Source of the DNA: Nageia nagi | Taxonomy: Eukaryota > Pinophyta | Assembly: GCA_050084985.1 (NCBI GenBank) | Contig: JBITNC010000001.1 | Coordinates: 144,088,001-144,152,000 of the forward strand | DNA length: 64,000 bases | Direction of reading: 5' to 3' | Part shown: positions 1-12,759 of the stretch, piece after piece | Position numbering within the stretch: position 1 is the stretch's first letter | How the letters are laid out: every line of letters begins with the position of its first letter | Notes under the pieces: model-generated | Database searches by the model: none | The model's input: only the letters and a program-made list of their open reading frames with translations | Told to the model about the DNA's origin: nothing | Position numbers and translations under genes: made by a program

Positions 1-265
1 CAACATTACATTAGAGCCCTCCTTGCTCTCAAAGGCTACATCTTGCCTTTACTTTTACCTAGGAGGATTACAATAACAAGAATGCCTTCATGGGCATCCT
101 CCGGGAATACCATTACATGTATTACCCACTCAGGTAAATACATTGTTGGTCTATTTATACATTACACATCAAATGACAAATTCCTATTTGTTGCAACTAT
201 AACAATATTTATCCATGTTGGCATTAAACATCAATCTACTAATATGATTCACCATTTATCGTGAG
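1..265 (-). repeat. 3' LTR (minus orientation), partial
   Basis: This is the diverged partner of 1312-1531. It keeps the TATA motif, but has an extra segment around 83-115 and loses similarity after the cgtg at about 253. The outer part lies beyond the window. Confidence 0.6.
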
Positions 266-858
266 ACTGATTCATTGTTTTAGATAGCAACACAACTTCA
301 TCTTCTTCTTGTGATGCTCCATGAACTCCTCCTAGTTCATCCTGGATCAACCATATCCTTGTGAAATCTTTTTCAAGTCTTTCCTTGCATCCTTGTCCCT
401 TTGTTTTCATCTTGCATACAAAACACCATGCACCATCCAACCTTGTGGGTTGCCAACTCCCACTTATTCTTGGATTTACTTGCATAAATAGTCACCACCA
501 TCAATATGCAAATTATATGAAACTACAAGGAACTTCAGATTTCACCTCTATATTCGAACATCCTTGGTGGAATTTCCTTTATCCTAATGTTAAAGATCCT
601 TTGCACCTTTGGTATCCATATCACCTCTTTGAAAGCATCCTTCTATAAGATCTTGTCCAATTTCCCACAAACATCATTTCTCCCACTACTTCATCAATCC
701 ACGCTCTTCCGCAATCAGGAGTAATACATTGAAAAAATTCATTCCAATTTCAAGCTACATATACAAGACAAGGAAGGGATAGAACAAGAGAAGTAGCTAG
801 TTTCTCTTGCTACATATCCGATTTCTCAAGTTCTAAATAGGAATTCATCCAACATTAA

Positions 859-870
859 GCTCTGATACCA
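859..870 (-). other. Primer-binding site (initiator tRNA-Met)
   Basis: The + strand reads gctctgatacca, so the minus strand reads TGGTATCAGAGC, the usual plant PBS complementary to the 3' end of initiator tRNA-Met. It is 5 bp from the LTR edge at 876. Confidence 0.75.
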
Positions 871-875
871 ATTAT

Positions 876-1531
876 TGGGATTTAGTTATTCCTTTTAATG
901 TGTGAGCATAAAATGAACAACATAAATAAAATATTATTCATGCAAATAAAAGAGAACACTATTTTAACAAGGTTCACTCAACATCTTGTTGAGCTACATC
1001 CTCGAAAAAACACTAGCATAGTAATTCCATTATTTTGATAATTACACAAAGACAAGAAGGAAGAATCGTGCAACAAAAATAGCTACAGCACCCTCTCTCT
1101 ATTTTCAACAAAGCTTCTTAAACATAAGTTTCTCGTCACCCACAAACATAATCACTCTCCACCATGATTACAACATTCCTCTCATTTGACATAAGGTGGA
1201 ATACATTAATTTTGGCATATCATTAACGTTTTACAGCTCTCTGACGTATTCCCTTCTAGTATTACATCTTGAGATTACATACATCGTCATCACATCTCTG
1301 CATTGCTCAACCCAGCATTACATCAAAGCCCTCCTTGCTCTCAAAGGCTACATCTTACCTTTGCTTTATAAACCCAAGAGGATTACAATAATATTATTAC
1401 AAGTATTACACACTCAAGTAAATACATTGCTGGTTTATTTATACATTACATATCAAACAATGGACTCCTATTTATCTATATTAGCATTAAATGTCAATCT
1501 ACTAATATGATTCACCATTTATCGTGTAACA
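876..1531 (-). repeat. 5' LTR (minus orientation) of the window-edge element
   Basis: It runs TG...CA, about 656 bp. A TATAAATA box on the minus strand lies at about 1435-1444 and is shared with the left copy (about 153-161). Its right-hand 220 bp match bases 1-265. Confidence 0.65.
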
Positions 1532-2584
1532 CTCAACCATTTACCAAACTATTCATCTCATCCTTTCTCATCTGGGTGTGAAGCAAGCTTCACCCACCCA
1601 ACATTATCGTCTTTACATCTCAATTAAATTCGACTTGAATATTGTCTAGAACCTAAGTGCATATTAAACTTCATAAGAGGGCGACCTTGGATAAGAAATT
1701 CATTGTGAACACCTATAAAACTTGGACTTAATTTTTGAACCCCATATTTATTTCCTTCTAGGTAGATCTATCACAGTATTGATGTCTAAAAATGATCATT
1801 GGTATCGCAAATTTTTACTCTTCTTAGATTGCTCCATAAATATCGAAATAGGTGCAAATTGCTCCATAAGCACATTCTTTCAAATAGATTAATAGGATGT
1901 AAATCATAAAAGTTGTAAGCTTGATATATTTAATATAATACCTTAAGGGTTATACCACCTTGTATTTAATGCGATATACCATATTTAAAATTTAGTATAT
2001 TTCATTTTGATGATTGTTATAACTTAAATATTTATTGTTATAGAGTTATAAGATTATAAAATATATCATTTACTAATATCACCTTCGAAGGACTATTAAA
2101 GGAATTATTATTTGTTATTGGTGTAGTTAATCAAGAGATAATATTAAGATTTTATTTAATAATCAAGGAATAAGTTAGGATCGATTATAAGGTACTATCA
2201 ACATAATTGTATGACCTCTAAAAAATAACACTAAATAGTAAACTATAAAGATTATTAAGTTAATCACATTATATGATACTTTCTATTTACATGGTAATTA
2301 TAATGATTGTATACCATGATGTTTGGATGAGGGGTAGTTGTGAAATATAGTATGGTATAAAATTGGATGATAGATATGAAAGATCGTTGCTTATTATGAT
2401 CAAGGAATAAAACACATTTCATAATTGTGTTTTCCTACTCATCCAATGCTTTGAGGCACTCCAAAGATCGAATGGTTTCATGCCAATGGAAAGCATAGAG
2501 AAATTTCCACATGAACAATTTTGAAGATACTTGTATGCTATTATATTTCATTAAGTAATTTTAATATTTTTTAAATTATAATTT

Positions 2585-2900
2585 AAATTTTATTGTAAAA
2601 TATCAACTATTTATCACTATTTTAATATATACAAACAAAATGTTCAAATAATTTATTTGAATATGTATTCACTGGAAAGAAGTAAATCAATTTTTTATTG
2701 TCAAGGTTTATTGTAATTATAAATATTTTTAATTTATTCATAAATTTTTATAATAATTAAAAATAAGAACAAAACTAAAGTTTGTAAATAATGAAAAAAT
2801 AAATAATTTTAATATTGTGATGCATAAAAATCCAATATTTACAAAATTAGAAAAATTGTAAAAAATAACAATTGCAATAGTTCTAACAAAATCTTATGGT
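2585..2900 (+). repeat. Diverged direct repeat, copy 1
   Basis: It shares ordered blocks with 3690-3945: tatcaactatttatcacta, ttattgtaatt..aaatatttttaattta, aaaaataagaacaaaa and atagttctaacaaa. Both copies are on the same strand, about 1.1 kb apart. They could be worn LTRs or a segmental duplication; no PBS was seen. Confidence 0.55.
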
Positions 2901-3689
2901 AAACGCTCCAACTTATTTACATACACTATCTTTATTGCATGAGCTAAAACCAACAAACCATATTGGTTTCAAACTCTTTAAAACTCAAATGTGGAGATTA
3001 AAAATCCTTATTACAAAGTGTAAGAATACTTCCTTCACATTTTAAACGCAATGTAATTATCCTCAAACTAATCTCGACCCTCGAATAAGCACACAATATA
3101 ATGGTATTTAATGGTGACCAATGAACTCCTAGCCCAAGTGAGAAAAAAGAGACCAAATCATATGCCCAAAAAGTCTAGAGTGAGTCATGAACCTTCAAAA
3201 ATTATAGAATGCTCATATTAAATCTTCACATTTCATACAAATTACATACTTAAAAACTAGTTATATAAATATAAAAATATACAATATAAATTTAGAAATA
3301 AATATACATTATAAATTTTATAATACATAATTATTCTCATAATTCTAAAATGCACAACCTATTCATCATACAAATATAGAAAATATAAATATAATGTAAA
3401 AGTTAAAAACTATCTTTTAAACTTATTCATTTTAATTTATTTTAAAATTATAATAATTATAAAAATATAAATTTTATTCGTTAATTTATTGAAAAAAATA
3501 GCATGTAAATTACAATTTCACAAGCAAACCATAACTTGTTATTGATTTAAATTATATAATTAACAATCAATTATTTTTTATTTCATATGTTATTTATGTG
3601 ACTATAATTTGTATTAAAAATTGTATCCATTAATCATAACTATATAAGAATATTAATTTTCATTAAAATACTTTTTTAACTTCTACTTT

Positions 3690-3945
3690 ACTATATCAAC
3701 TATTTATCACTATTATATATACATACGAAATAATTTATTTATTTTACATAATAATTTTTACAAGATTTATTGTAATTGTAAATATTTTTAATTTAATCCA
3801 TATTATTTATTACAACCATCCAACAATAAGTTTTTATTATGCTTGAATTAAAAATAAGAACAAAAGTAAAATTTGTAAATACTGAAAATAAAAATCTAGA
3901 TATACAAATTAGAGACATTTTTAAAAATAGTTCTAACAAATTAAT
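3690..3945 (+). repeat. Diverged direct repeat, copy 2
   Basis: Partner of 2585-2900, with the same order of conserved blocks separated by small indels. Confidence 0.55.
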
Positions 3946-4739
3946 GCATGTGTAAAACAATATCATACTAGAAGAATAAATAATAATTTTTAAAATGATT
4001 TCTATTCCGAACTATTAAATTATTCATTTAAAAAAATATATAATTTGAAATATTAAATTCAAAAATATGTAAAAATTAAAATAAAAAAATAACATCCCAA
4101 AGGTCCAAGACACAAACCCTAAAGGAGGTTCATGACCATCATTTAGGGTTTTGAGGGGGTTTCCTACCCCTCTAAATATAATTTTTTTATTAACAAGTAT
4201 TGGTTAAAAAGTACATAAAAAAGTATTTACATTGTTAAACAATAACTTCCATCTTAAAGTGCTTAGATCTTCAAGTATTGCTAAATGATTGATAATCAAC
4301 AAATTACTTCATGTTATCATGATATTGGTTGACAATATAACCACTAGCTAATATTTCAATAGCACCTGCAAAATGAATAATATTTTATTAGTATTGTAGT
4401 GAAATTAAAAATATTTTTCATGTTTGTAAATAATATCATTTCTATTTAAATAAGAAACTATTTTAAATCAATATCTACTACTAAAAACATTTTGAATTTT
4501 AATTAAAACAATAACAATTCTCTCCTTAATAATGAAATATGTTCACCTAAAAGAAGCATTTAAAATTTGCTTTATATAATTAAAATTTGCCTTGGCGATG
4601 GGTTTTTGTTAGCTCTGTTGCTTTGTGAAGCAGAGGAAAAAAAGGCACATTGCCATATTTTTTCCACGACATATTGCTGTTAGTTCGATAATCTAAACGG
4701 CTGAAGATATATATACATACGGACTCTCTGAAGGAAATG

Positions 4740-6180
4740 CAATCCAATTGCCACCACACTCCATTGTCATGTTTTTCAATGTAGGCTTTGAGTTTGGACT
4801 CCGCTTCAGGAAACCATGGTCCTCAACAATATTTCCATATTCTCAGATCTTGTGTAACAATTGATGAAGGAATACGCAATAGACTCAAAGGGTTCTTGGA
4901 CTCAAAAAACCTCTTTAAGGACATACATAGAATATTGTTGAAGAGGCCAACCTATACAATTTAAAAAAACAAATTCCAAGATTATGGATCACAGAGATTG
5001 AAACCCACCGCGTCAAAATCTCCCTCTCGTGGAATCCATCCCATGAGGATCTAATAATCTCAGACATGGATCATAAAATAATCTTAATACTACGGTAATT
5101 GCGTAGAATCATTTGAAGTTTCATCTGTAAGCTGGTCTGGAGAGCACTAAAAAAAGATAGATTCATTAGTAGAAAACTTCAAGAGACATCGATATTAGAA
5201 TGGACATTTTCTAACAATCCTCACCTTTCAGGACATACTACTTACCTTTGAGAATGGACCCTGGTGGAGCGGATCTACATGATTTTCGATCTAAATCTTT
5301 CAATCTGGCACAAGAGGGGACCCAAAAAGTTTCCTGGTTTGGATTAAGATGGTCAATCTCCCAATCCAACTATGGGATAATGAACTCTTCTAAGCCATTG
5401 AAAATAAGACAGAAAAATTCATCAACAAAAATCCAAACCAGATCTCATGTAACTTTAACTGATTGATCTTAACAATATCCTGCTATGGGTACATTTTGAT
5501 AGAGAAACAACATTTGTACAAGAATTAGATTATGAAAATCTTACTTTAGTTGCAATCTTTGAATTGCTGTGAAGAAGGACGAAAGTAGCTATATCGTGCC
5601 CAAAGGGACCATCTACCCAAAGAAGAATGATGAAAAACACTGCAATATAAGGGCAAGTAAGCACAATCAAAACACAATTGGATCAGTTAAGCACATCAAC
5701 AGAGGGGTGCTATTTATCCTTGACACTATTCCGCCTCTATGTACAGTAGAGAATATCAACTTGTATCATGTAAAAAACCAAAACAGCTTTAAGGCATTAG
5801 ATGAGGAACAAATGGAAGGAGATTTCTCAAAACAGGAAACAGAGTAGGTTAGAAACTCACAAGAAATTAAAAGGAATGAGTCGCACTGTTGGGAATTCAG
5901 AAACCTGGAGGAAAGAAAAGCAGCACAAAGAAGACCACAATCAGAAAAGGATTCATGTGTCAGCCATATAAGTAACAACAGGGGAAAGAAATAAGAAGCA
6001 GAAAATCCAATTCAATGGCATCCCAAGCAGGAATAGATGAGAAGTCTGGTTCCCAATGCCAACCAAAATGATGTTCCCGTCTTGGAACATAAGAGGCATT
6101 AATGCCCAAGTTACAGACACATAGAAAGACAATCTGGTGAGTAACGCAAACAAGTACCATTCTTCCAAACCCTAATCATG
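4740..6180 (+). mobile_element. LINE (non-LTR retrotransposon) ORF1 relic
   Basis: Around 5250-5400 a + strand frame with internal stops reads FENGPWWSGST and then VWIKMVNLPIQLWD. This is the DUF4283 region of plant LINE ORF1 proteins. An open stretch at 5569-5847 contains NSFKALDEEQME, like the ORF1 tail. At about 6073 the frame reads SWNIRGINAQ, which resembles the conserved start of the LINE APE endonuclease. No reverse transcriptase follows, so the copy is truncated after the endonuclease start. The borders are approximate, and no poly(A) tail or target duplication was found. Confidence 0.6.
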
Positions 6181-9100
6181 TACCTGAAGGGGCCAAGGGG
6201 GATCCATACCTCGTTTCAGAAACCATCTTGGTTCCTCCACCAGCATCAACATCAAGTTCCCAATCCCCTCGCCTGAACCACCATCATGCTTGAAATACCA
6301 ATACAAGGAGAGGAGGGATATATACAAGGGTTGGGACAGAGCCGTTGAAGAACGCTCCAAACGGTAATCTGATGTCGGTGGACTCTGCCCATCAACGGTT
6401 AGAGAGGAGCGCCATCCGCGTCCACCCGAACAGGGTGACCTTCATGCCCGCCCCAAATCAAACCATTGACGAAAAGAAAATCACAGCGTCCATAACGGGC
6501 CTATAAACATAACAAAGGAGATCAATTTTGAATAGTTCTGGTCACGTATAGCGTGGACCGTCGTACCCTGCTATGACAAGTTTCTAGAGATATCTCTTGA
6601 TCTCTGCCATCTTTAATTTAATTCACATCTTCCACCTAAAAACTCGAACTAACACCAAATTAATCCTCAATTGATCCCCCAAACCGAATGATCATAGCCT
6701 TAACCACATAATTAACGCAAAAATGTTATCCCAAATATCCTTTTCAAAAATATCTAGTCTAAAGCATGAGCCTCCTTTTTCAAAAACAATACGGTGTAAT
6801 GATAATGTCCACTGACAATTTGAATTGATAGTAGAACAATATATCATTTGTGGAGAAAATATTTAAAATAAAGTCTAGTTCATTAAATGCAAAATGAAAC
6901 TATCTTCTCCATTATATCCATGTGAATCTATTTCTAAAAATCATTACAGTAACAAAAATTTATCTCATTGACGTTAATAACTAAAAACTTTGTTAAATAA
7001 AATTAACCATAACCATCTTCCTAATAAGTATTGATCTCAATAATAATCCTTCAAATTAGTATGATACCCCTACTCAAACTATTATTAATAATCCAAATAG
7101 GAGATTTGTTTGAAATGACCTAATTTCCAATAACTCACATAATGAGATAAGATAGAAGTAATAACTTCTCAAATCCATGGAGTCCTCCATAGAGCAAGGG
7201 GGTCTCTATTGTATATCATGCCTTTGTTAAATGTCTAATTAGTGAAATAATTAGCTACTTTTCTTTTCCATAGGAACATATGAAAATGATCAACTCTCAT
7301 ATTGATTATAAAAAGTAAAATTAAAGTCAACATTTAACATCCTTTATATATATTCATTTCTTAGAACTATAAAGAGTTTTTAAATATTACCAATGTTGGG
7401 TGGAAATTGAACTTATGATCTTCAATGTGGATAGGTACTTCAGACCTCACTTATCTCTCAGCTCTCTTAATAAGAAGTGATGGTGATAAACAATATTTGT
7501 AAGCATTATCTTCATATTTTAAGCTTAAGGAGAGCAACAACAAAAATCCTCCAACCATTAAATTACAAGTTGTGATCTTGTTTCATTATAATATTAAAGG
7601 ACCTAAAATAATTCTTATGAATCTACTTGGTTATTAGAAACTACGCCCAATTGAATAATAAAAAGAAAGTGGGGGACTCTCCTTAAATCTCTTCCAATAC
7701 CACTTATACTAGATTGGGTCAAGTGTTTTTTTTTTTTTACATAGGCAAAAAAGAGGGTTTTTCAAATAGTGTACTAAATCCTGTTAAAAGGGTTTTCTTG
7801 AAAAAGGCCTCAAAATGCTTATTACAAATTATTAAGTAATGATTTTAGAGACATTCTAAGCTACAACATGTGAAGAAGCTTGGGAGAATCTATGTAGTTT
7901 CTGTTGAAATCTAACTATTGAATAATTTCCTTATTTTTTTATACTATCCTTCCTCACAAAAAAATATATAACTTAAATTTTTAAGGATATAACTTTTGAG
8001 TCTAGTTTATAGAATGGTCGATTCCCTCAACTTCTCTCTAATTATTTTTTAAACTTCTTCAATAACCAAGAACCCCTAATAAGTTACAAAAGGGAGTATA
8101 TATTTCAAAATCGATGTTTGGTCTACTGAAACAACCTTTAAACTTCCCAAATGATTTCAAAAAATAATTGTAATAACTTTATCTTATTAAATTTAACTAT
8201 GTAACTCTTTACCTACCATATGATGACATACAAGTTCTACTTTTGAACATGAGTGCACAAGTCTAAATCAAAATATTGGATCAACATCAGGTTGCTAGGT
8301 TACCTTCTAAGTATTTAATTAATTTTACTCTATATGTTGGGTTACTACATAAGTTTTAGTACACTAGCATACTGTACATTTTTGGTATGCTAGCATATAG
8401 TTTTTAACAAGAAAATAATTTAAATATCACTCCAACATAATAATCCTCACTCCAATGATACTTCATATGTATTATCTTATCCATTTCATATCACATCTCC
8501 CTATTGAGGAGGCAGTTGATCTCCAAAACTTAAAGAAAGTAAGGTTGATATATTAAAATAATGATCCCTTAAGTAGCTTCATATTGTCCCTCACCCTATA
8601 ATTAATATATTGAAATAATCCATGGATTTAATGGTACAAATTCTCAATAAGGTATGAATGGTGAATAAGATCATGTAGACCCCAAATACTTGCTTTCATA
8701 TACTAAACTCACTCAAAGGAGTTAAAGGCAAGCAAGAATGAAAGTTCTACACAACTACACTTTAAAATTTAAACAAGATGATCAATATTAGCCAAGAATT
8801 ATTGTAAATAATCAAGAAGGCTTACAGGAAGTGGGTAGGGTCATAGGTCTTTTTATGTGAGTTCTATCATTACCTAGTTGAGGCAAACTCTTAAAGAGTC
8901 CTCAACACATATATATTGATCAGGGCAGAAGTAGGGGAGTGATGATTCATGGTGGTGGAAACAACATAGTGATGAATCATAGGGGAAAGAATCTCCCTCA
9001 TATTTAGATGCTTGAAATTACTACAATAATACAAGGAAAAGCAACCATGAATGAGAGTAGGGATATATACTACTATAAGGCACAATGACTACTAGGGTTT

Positions 9101-10329
9101 AGAGTTCAAACAAGGAGAGATGTTGAATTCGATGTCAGTCGAATAGATACTCCTTATTACCATTAATGGTATTACTATCAATAATTAGAGAAGCATCTCA
9201 TTTTTCTTAATCAGATTTTCTTTAGAACATAGTTTGCTTATTCAACATATCACCATCTCAGTCATAGACAACCTCTTAAACTTATAGTTGGATAAAAAAA
9301 ATAATAGAGTTTTCAAATGGTATTTTCCTCTTCTTATTTTTGTATGTATGATAGATTTTAGGGATTTATTATATTAAGGATGGTGGTATTTGTTATGGAT
9401 TCCTTATTGGGTAAATGATTCAAGAGTGTAACTTTCGTACAATTTTGACTATTATTAAAATTATTTTCTTACATATTCTTAATTTCAGTAAAGAAAGCTA
9501 CTATTAAACATTAAATTTTTAAATTCTAAATCTTTCAATTTTTTATAATTCAAATCTTTAAAAAAATAATAATCTAAAACCTTAAATTTCTTATAATCTA
9601 AATGTTTTATTTTTTTATAATTCAAAATTTAAGGCTTTTTATTATTTCAACCCTTAAATTTTTATAATCTTAACCATTTTCTAGTCAAATCCATATTTTT
9701 TGTCTTCCCAATCTCTTATGTATAATTCAGTAAAATTATGAATAACCACATTTTAATTAGTTAATCATTACTATTTGTAAAATAAGAAATAATTTGCTTA
9801 AGTAGTTAACCATTTTCATTTATATAAAAATAGATCTCAAAATTCTCATTTGACTATATCCCTCACATGGCTTCAAATTGTCAAAAGATATAAGAAGTAA
9901 CCTTTTCTTGTAAATAAACCAATCCTAAAAAATATCTTATTCATAAGATTTTGAGGACTATATCCTTAAAAATGAAGAATCCATCCCTAAAGTTTAACAT
10001 AAAATACAATCCACTGAAAAAAGATTCTAAATCACATAATAGTGATCAATATTTTGAAGCCCAAATAATCAATTTGATGAAGAACTATAAATTTAGGTAA
10101 TGAAATATTTCAAGTTGATGCCATCCCTAAACCGTAACCCCATCCTAATACCATATCCCATATTTAAATTAATTCAAATCTTCTACCTAAAAATAAAACT
10201 AATGTTATACCCTAAAACTAAATTAATCCTCAATTTATCCCCCATGAATCTCCAAATTTATTTTTGACTTATTTAAAGGTTGATCAAAACATGTGAGAAA
10301 CATGGATACTTTACATAATATGTTGCAAC
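6181..10329. other. Intergenic DNA without a recognised gene
   Basis: The first 350 bp are more GC-rich and may belong to the LINE relic. The rest is AT-rich, with short random frames only. Bases 9535-9665 are a low-complexity alternation of taattcaaa- and ccttaaatt-like words. Confidence 0.5.
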
Positions 10330-11505
10330 CATATGATCAACAACGAGAAATTATTTACAAGAATTGATAATTTCTATAAATCCACTATCTATAATCCATG
10401 CATAATCTTCATTCTTCTTAGCCTTGTTGTAAGAAAAAAAATAAATTTTATTCTCTATAAGACTCCTCTTCACAATAATGGGTTATCCTTCCATCATTTG
10501 AATCTTACTTCAACCTACACTCTCTTCCAAAATGACCAATTTTGTTATAATGGTAACATTACATATTTCTTTTGTATCCTCTTCCTCTTCCTCTACTAGT
10601 TTCTCCACCTCTGCTAATAAGAGAATGTTCATTATTGTTGTTTTATTCTCTGCCCCTACCTCTCCCAAATGATCCTCCTATACCACCTCTAACTCTTCCT
10701 CTAGAAGAGTGTTGGCCTCTCCCTTGGCCTATACCTTATCCACTACCACTTACCATATTCTCTTTTGAAGAGAATGCCTTCTTCTCAACTCGACCAACTT
10801 GTAGTTCTATGATCCTCTTCTCATGTGACATGAGAGAGACAATTAATTGGTCATATTCAAGTGTGGATAAGTTTTTACTTTCTTTTATGATGATTGTTAT
10901 ATGGTCCCACTTGAGTGTAATTATTCTCAACCCATTTTTTTATCACAACCTCCTTATCTAGATTCTCTCCAAGAGTGGCCATCTTATTCATAATGGCTTT
11001 CACTCTCACACAATAGTCACAAGCCCCTTCATTATCTTGCATTTTTATATTTACAAACCCTCCTCTAATAGTTTACAATTTCACCTCATTTACCTAGGCA
11101 CTTCCTTTATATCCTACTTTCAATGCTTTCTAAGCTTTTTCAGTTGATGTACAACCTACAATTCTTGGGAAAATACCATTTTTAATATTTGTTTGTAGAT
11201 GATACAATGAAAGAATAATTTTTTTCTAGGCCTCCTTCATTTTCTTTCTATAATTATTTGGTTCTTTATATACATCTTTAACACTATCCCACAAATCTTT
11301 TTCCAATAAAAAAGTCTTCATCTTGATGCTCCAATATTCATAATTAAACCCATCAAACTCAAGAATTGGTAAGGAATTTGTGTTAGTGGCCATTATAGCA
11401 CTATACAACAAGAAACCAAGCTTCAATCAAGAATTTAATAAATTGTAAGAGATAAACACCATAGGCTTGCTTCAAACCCTTCAACCAAACTATCTCTAAT
11501 ACCAA
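10330..11505 (-). mobile_element. Copia gag relic
   Basis: The minus strand encodes a Copia gag in pieces. The N-terminal domain (11390 downwards) contains LEFDGFNYEYWSIKMKTFLL. The UBN2 part (10930-10736) contains ESKNLSTLEYDQL and SLMSHEKR. A zinc knuckle near 10500-10550 reads CYHYNKIGHFGREC, where the second Cys is Tyr. A PBS-like site, TGGTATTAGAG on the minus strand, lies at about 11494-11504, so an LTR may begin at about 11507, but no second LTR was found. The gag is clearly related to the one at 62.7-63.4 kb. Protease and pol are missing or unreadable. Confidence 0.7.
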
Positions 11506-12688
11506 ATGAATTTTTATTGCAAAAACTTAATAAATAACATTCATGAACATTAAACAATGGAAATATCACATAATGAACCAAAAATGCATAACAATGGAGC
11601 TTTTAATATTATTTAGTATTCAATTGAGTTATCAATAATACACCAAAATAGAATCAATACAACCAAAGCTCTCATCAACCCAACAATAATGTAAACAACT
11701 AACTATATACATTTGGATGAATATGAATTGATAAAATATAAAATGAACAATTTATATCATGTAGTTATGAAATAACAAATGCACATATTTATCCACTATA
11801 TGCACATGATATATACTATATGCATATGTTTATTGTTATACACACATGATATACTATAAACACATAGAACATATGTATAAGCATGTAAAATTTATGCATA
11901 TATGCATAGGTTATCTATGATGAGTTTGAATTAAGAAGAATGGGTCAGCCAACTTAAGATTAATGAGTTGGACAAGGTCAAGAACAAGTCAACCACATAT
12001 GTATACCAACACTTGGTTTAATTAGGCATCTAGATGAAGCTAAATACTTTATAAATAACATGCCAACAAAACCTAATATTACAATGTAGACTTGTTTTCT
12101 TAACACATGTAGAATTCATAACAATATGAAGTTAGTAGAATTTGTAGCAAAATACCTTTTAGAGTTAGACCCCAAAATTTTTGTACCCTATGTGCTTCTC
12201 TTAAATATTTATGTTATGTTTATTAGGTGGAATCAAATTCAAAACATATAAAAATGATGAAAGATAGAGGGATTCAAAAACTACTTAGATGTAGTTGGAT
12301 TATGGTTAGTAAATAGGTTCATACTTTTTTATGGGAGACATATCACATACAAAAATACATGAAATTATTATAAAATTAGAGAGATTATCTCAGGTGATGA
12401 AAGCAATATGATATGTTCTTAATATGGGATTTATTTTAAAAAATTTCAAAGAGGAAGAGAAGGAAAAAGTTCTTTTCCACCATAGTGAGAAACTAGTAAT
12501 TGCTTTTGGCTTGTTAAACATATCCTCTAATGCATTCATTCAACAAGTGTGTGGGTCTTGAATATGTGTATTATATCCATGGGATAACCATTCCATTTTA
12601 TGGAACATGTATGACTACATTTAAAATGACACATAATACTTTTCATCAAAGGATATGTAGCAAATTAAAATCATACACAACACTTGTT

Positions 12689-12759
<71 letters not shown>

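Larger units (their letters stand above)
1..1531 (-). mobile_element. Old LTR retrotransposon, short internal region, cut by window start
   Basis: Bases 1 to about 265 and about 1312-1531 are diverged copies of one sequence, sharing blocks such as cctccttgctctcaaaggct and the end accatttatcgtg. They are read as the two LTRs of a minus-strand element. The complete right LTR starts TG at 876 and ends CA at 1531. A minus-strand primer-binding site lies beside it at 859-870. Only about 600 bp lie between the LTRs, and on the minus strand I see no protease, RT or integrase motif, only short open stretches. This suggests an internally deleted or TRIM/LARD-like non-autonomous element. LTR divergence, including a roughly 30-bp indel, makes it old. 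The left end lies outside the window. Confidence 0.7.
1532..4739. other. AT-rich intergenic DNA without a gene
   Basis: I see no open frame with a recognisable domain on either strand. The stretch is dominated by A/T runs and contains the repeat pair listed separately (2585-2900 and 3690-3945). Confidence 0.6.
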
